This document shows positions 61,440-64,000 of a DNA stretch of 64,000 nt, piece by piece (position 1 is the stretch's first letter; the number at the start of each line of letters is the position of its first letter). Location: NCBI GenBank assembly GCA_046152955.1, contig JBJXGA010000381.1:1-64000 (forward strand), written 5' to 3'. Below the pieces are notes generated by a model. It saw only the letters and a program-made list of their open reading frames with translations, ran no database searches and was not told the origin of the DNA. The DNA is from SIAF01 sp046152955. GTDB lineage: Bacteria; Planctomycetota; Planctomycetia; Planctomycetales; Planctomycetaceae. The translations under genes and the position numbers were made by a program.

Positions 61440-64000
61440 TCACCGAAACGTCACCGTAATCCCCGGCGACGAATCGGCGCCCGCGCCAACCCCCTCTCCG
61501 TTTACTTCCCCTTCCAGTTCCGATTCAGCATCGCACCCCAGTTCAATCGTGCGGCAGCGAGTGTATTCCTGCCGCGCGCCCGTAGCAGCCCGTTGGATGC
61601 GGTCCTCAACCAGATCGTCGATCAGGCGGCGGATCCCCCGTCCCCCTTCCCGGCCATTGGAGCGCTCGTTCAACTCCCGGCCGCGCTTCGCGATCTGACA
61701 GACCAACTCCTCCGGGACGACAATCGTCTTCTCGCGCAGTTCCTTCCAGCGCGACTGCACCTGGCCGATCAGGATCCGGGCGATCCCCCGCAGCGCCGGC
61801 TCATCCAGCGGATTGAACACCACGATCCGCTTGATCCGCGACAGGAACGCCGTCGAGAGGACCGGCTGGCTGGATCGCTCGTTCCGGACCTGCGCCAGCG
61901 TGTTCTTCACGTGTTCGGCGATTTCTCCCATCGGCCGCCGGTCCTGATGCATCTGGGCGATCGCCTCATACCCGGCGTTCGACGTGAGGATGAAGATCGC
62001 CCGGTCGGCGTAGGCCTTGATCCCCCGCTGGTCGGCGATCCAACCCTCGTCAAACAGGTTCAGAAAGGGTTTCAGGACGTCGGGATGCGCCTTTTCGATC
62101 TCGTCGAGCAGGAACACCCCATACGGATCGGCGTTCAGGTCGTTGATCAGCCTCCCTCCCTGGTCGTGTCCCACGTAACCGGCCGGAACGCCGATGATCC
62201 CCGACACGCTGTGCGACTCGATGTAGTTGGCCATCGTGTACACTTGCAGCCGCTTTGTCGCCGAATAGACCTCCGCCAGCCGCTTGGCCAATTCGGTCTT
62301 GCCGACTCCGTTGAGTCCGCAGAAGAGCATCACCGAGGCGGGCTTGCGCGGATCGGTCATTCCCGACTTGATCAATCGCAGTTCCGCCGCCACCTGCCCC
62401 ACGGCGTCCGGCTGGCCGACCACTGCCGAGGCGAGCAACTCCTCGAAATCGGTGTCGTCCAGCGCACCGCTGAGGGTCTCCTCCGGAATGCGGGTCGCTT
62501 CGGACAGAACGCGGATCACATCCCGTGCCTCCACCCGGTCTCCGTCTTCACCCAGTTGCGTCCTGGAGAATTCGACCTGTTCGCACGCCCGCTGCAAAAC
62601 CCGCAGCGCCTTGACCGGCAGCGACTCGCTCCAGACGTACTTGGCGGTCAGCGTCACCCCGCGCTCCACCGCTTCGGGAGCGATCCGGACGTTCGACTGC
62701 CGCTCGAAGTCGCGGGCGCGGCGCGTGACGATCGCCAGCGCCGTGGCGGCATCCGGCTCCGCCATGTCGATCCGGGCGCATTCCTGAAGCAGTTCCATAT
62801 CCCCCGCCAACAACTCGTCGAACTCCCACGGGGAGACTACGCCGATAAACTTCGCCCGGGCCTGTCCCAGACACGAGCGGAACAGCGCGCCGTTGTGCGT
62901 TCCCCCCTCTCCGCGCAACAATCCCGCCAGTCCATCCAGACAGACGATATTCTCCGGATGGCTTCCAAACTGGGCGAACACCGATTCGAGGATTTGCCGA
63001 CTTTTTCCCGGCTCGGCATTGCGGCCATCGATCCACAGGAAGCGTCTCTCCCGCAGAAAGGGAATCTCCCCTCCGGCAGCTCGCCGCGCCAATTCCAGGA
63101 CGAACGTCGTCAGCCCGATCCCGCGGGAACCGACGAGCAAAGCCAGGCGCGTCTGCCGCTGATACAGTCCCCTGGCCAGTCGTTCAAAACCCCCCTCCCA
63201 AGCCCCCGGCAGGCCGGTGGCCGGGTCCGTCGGAATGACGGCCGGCTCCAGGTGCCCCTGCGCCGCCAGAAACGTCAAATCGGCAAACGGGAGCGGGCCG
63301 AACCGCATCGGTTGCGGAGTGGATGGTTGTGTGGCGGTGGGCTGTGTGGTTGTCGATCGTGTGCTGGTCGATTGGGCAGTTGCTGATTGTCGAGATGTTG
63401 ATTGTGCGGTTGTCGAGTGTTTGCCATTGGACTGCTCGCCTCCCACCTGTGCATCCATTGGTGGCGAGGCTGTCGATTGTGCGGCCACTGGCTGACCTGC
63501 CCCAATTGGTTGCATTGGTGGCGCGGCTGTCGGTCCTCCGTCCGCATACCGAGCGTTCCGGATCGCCCGAGCCAATTCGTTGACATATGCCGCAGTATCC
63601 AAGCCGCCGGCACACACGCCGATCGCCAGCCGCTGCACCACGTTCAGCGGCGCGAGCAACCCCCACACAGAATGCGAGGAGTCAATCAGCGGCGCTTCGA
63701 CGACCAGGGCGCAGCGGGCCGCCTGCTCCAACCAGCCCAGCGCCTCGTCGCTCCAGCCCAGTTCCACCGCAGGTCGTTCCGCCGGATTGGGCTGCTGCCC
63801 CTCCACCACCGCCTGGACATGCAGCCGCAACCCCGCCGCTCCATCGAACAACCCCCGCCACACGTCTTCGAATTCCAATTTGTCGGACTGGCGCAGGATG
63901 GCATGGGCGATAGCATTTTCGACCAAAGCCAGACCTGTCGGGGTGAACCGTTCCGAAACGATCTGGCGCCGCACCTTGTCGAAAGGCAGCGGCACCGGTT
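61440..64000 (-). CDS. Clp/HSP100-like AAA+ ATPase with degenerate first ATPase domain (5' end at or beyond window edge)
   Basis: The frame is open to the right edge; a GTG at 63995 is possible, but the true start may lie outside. An N-terminal helical domain of about 150 residues is followed by a Ser/Thr/Gln-rich linker (DNA 63295-63545). The first AAA+ domain has GSRGIGLTT in place of the Walker A GxxGxGK[ST], with Leu replacing the Lys. The second domain has an intact Walker A, GLNGVGKTEL, Walker B FLLDEIEKAHPDVLKP, sensor LTSNAGYEA, and Arg finger region FLSRIKRIVVF. This is the class I Clp (ClpB/ClpA/ClpV) plan. It is probably an unfoldase or remodelling factor; target and partners are unknown. 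Confidence 0.88.
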   Translation of the reverse strand, partial: PVPLPFDKVRRQIVSERFTPTGLALVENAIAHAILRQSDKLEFEDVWRGLFDGAAGLRLHVQAVVEGQQPNPAERPAVELGWSDEALGWLEQAARCALVVEAPLIDSSHSVWGLLAPLNVVQRLAIGVCAGGLDTAAYVNELARAIRNARYADGGPTAAPPMQPIGAGQPVAAQSTASPPMDAQVGGEQSNGKHSTTAQSTSRQSATAQSTSTRSTTTQPTATQPSTPQPMRFGPLPFADLTFLAAQGHLEPAVIPTDPATGLPGAWEGGFERLARGLYQRQTRLALLVGSRGIGLTTFVLELARRAAGGEIPFLRERRFLWIDGRNAEPGKSRQILESVFAQFGSHPENIVCLDGLAGLLRGEGGTHNGALFRSCLGQARAKFIGVVSPWEFDELLAGDMELLQECARIDMAEPDAATALAIVTRRARDFERQSNVRIAPEAVERGVTLTAKYVWSESLPVKALRVLQRACEQVEFSRTQLGEDGDRVEARDVIRVLSEATRIPEETLSGALDDTDFEELLASAVVGQPDAVGQVAAELRLIKSGMTDPRKPASVMLFCGLNGVGKTELAKRLAEVYSATKRLQVYTMANYIESHSVSGIIGVPAGYVGHDQGGRLINDLNADPYGVFLLDEIEKAHPDVLKPFLNLFDEGWIADQRGIKAYADRAIFILTSNAGYEAIAQMHQDRRPMGEIAEHVKNTLAQVRNERSSQPVLSTAFLSRIKRIVVFNPLDEPALRGIARILIGQVQSRWKELREKTIVVPEELVCQIAKRGRELNERSNGREGGRGIRRLIDDLVEDRIQRAATGARQEYTRCRTIELGCDAESELEGEVNGEGVGAGADSSPGITVTFR

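Noticed and set aside
63295..63545. Possible repeat array or CRISPR-like structure of GATTGT/GGTTGT words
   Set aside because: It is within the coding frame of the Clp-like gene and encodes a Ser/Thr/Gln-rich linker; spacing is irregular and there are no conserved spacers.

Overview
The window looks like a chromosomal segment of a GC-rich planctomycete (Planctomycetota, probably Planctomycetia). No rRNA is present, so this rests on lineage-typical families: a cysteine-rich YTV-type cell-wall protein, a very long membrane-bound-dehydrogenase/HEAT/cytochrome c fusion, a remnant of a DUF1501 gene, a TPR-ExbB-ExbD-terpenoid-cyclase-fold operon, several PQQ-type beta-propeller proteins and a PEP-CTERM-like protein. 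I see no tRNA, rRNA, CRISPR array, intact IS element or phage.

Layout. 1-0.44 kb: 3' end of a sarcosine/N-methyltryptophan-oxidase-like gene. 0.6-9.5 kb (minus strand): BON-domain protein, lipoprotein, then an operon of a giant TPR protein, ExbB, ExbD and a membrane-anchored protein with a cyclase-like helical domain. 9.9-16.7 kb (plus): YTV cell-wall protein, a Ser/Ala/Pro-rich membrane protein, and the dehydrogenase-cytochrome fusion. 16.7-17.8 kb: a scar with a 3' fragment of the neighbouring patatin gene, a 3' fragment of a DUF1501 gene, and a cluster of short direct and inverted repeats.

17.8-38.3 kb: the most unusual region. A patatin-like lipase interrupted by about ten membrane helices is divergent from a membrane-anchored alpha/beta hydrolase. 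They are followed by a 2069-residue exported protein that appears to be a secretin split by a roughly 700-residue insertion, two small exported partners, a convergent 974-residue coiled-coil protein with tetrapeptide GxFx repeats, a lipoprotein with three copies of a short repeat, a V8/trypsin-like protease and a small helical protein. None of the usual type II/III secretion or type IV pilus partners is visible. I infer that this is a candidate undescribed envelope system. The region ends at a 24-codon fragment of a second SulP gene fused to an orphan signal-peptide ORF.

38.9-45.3 kb: beta-carbonic anhydrase plus SulP transporter (a likely bicarbonate uptake pair), a SRPBCC protein, a DUF1801 protein and an APC-type permease. 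45.7-53.8 kb: PEP-CTERM-like protein, GH64-like beta-1,3-glucanase with FN3, creatininase-family amidohydrolase, M16 metallopeptidase and a beta-propeller protein. 53.8-59.1 kb (minus): an apparent operon of two PQQ-type beta-propeller proteins and a class 3 lipase. 59.5-64 kb: a SET-domain methyltransferase, an eight-unit heptanucleotide tandem repeat, an ECF-like sigma factor, and a Clp/HSP100-like ATPase whose first ATPase site is degenerate and which runs off the right edge.

Functions come from motif recognition by eye. No database search was run. Starts were chosen from visible Shine-Dalgarno sequences, signal peptides or gene overlaps.
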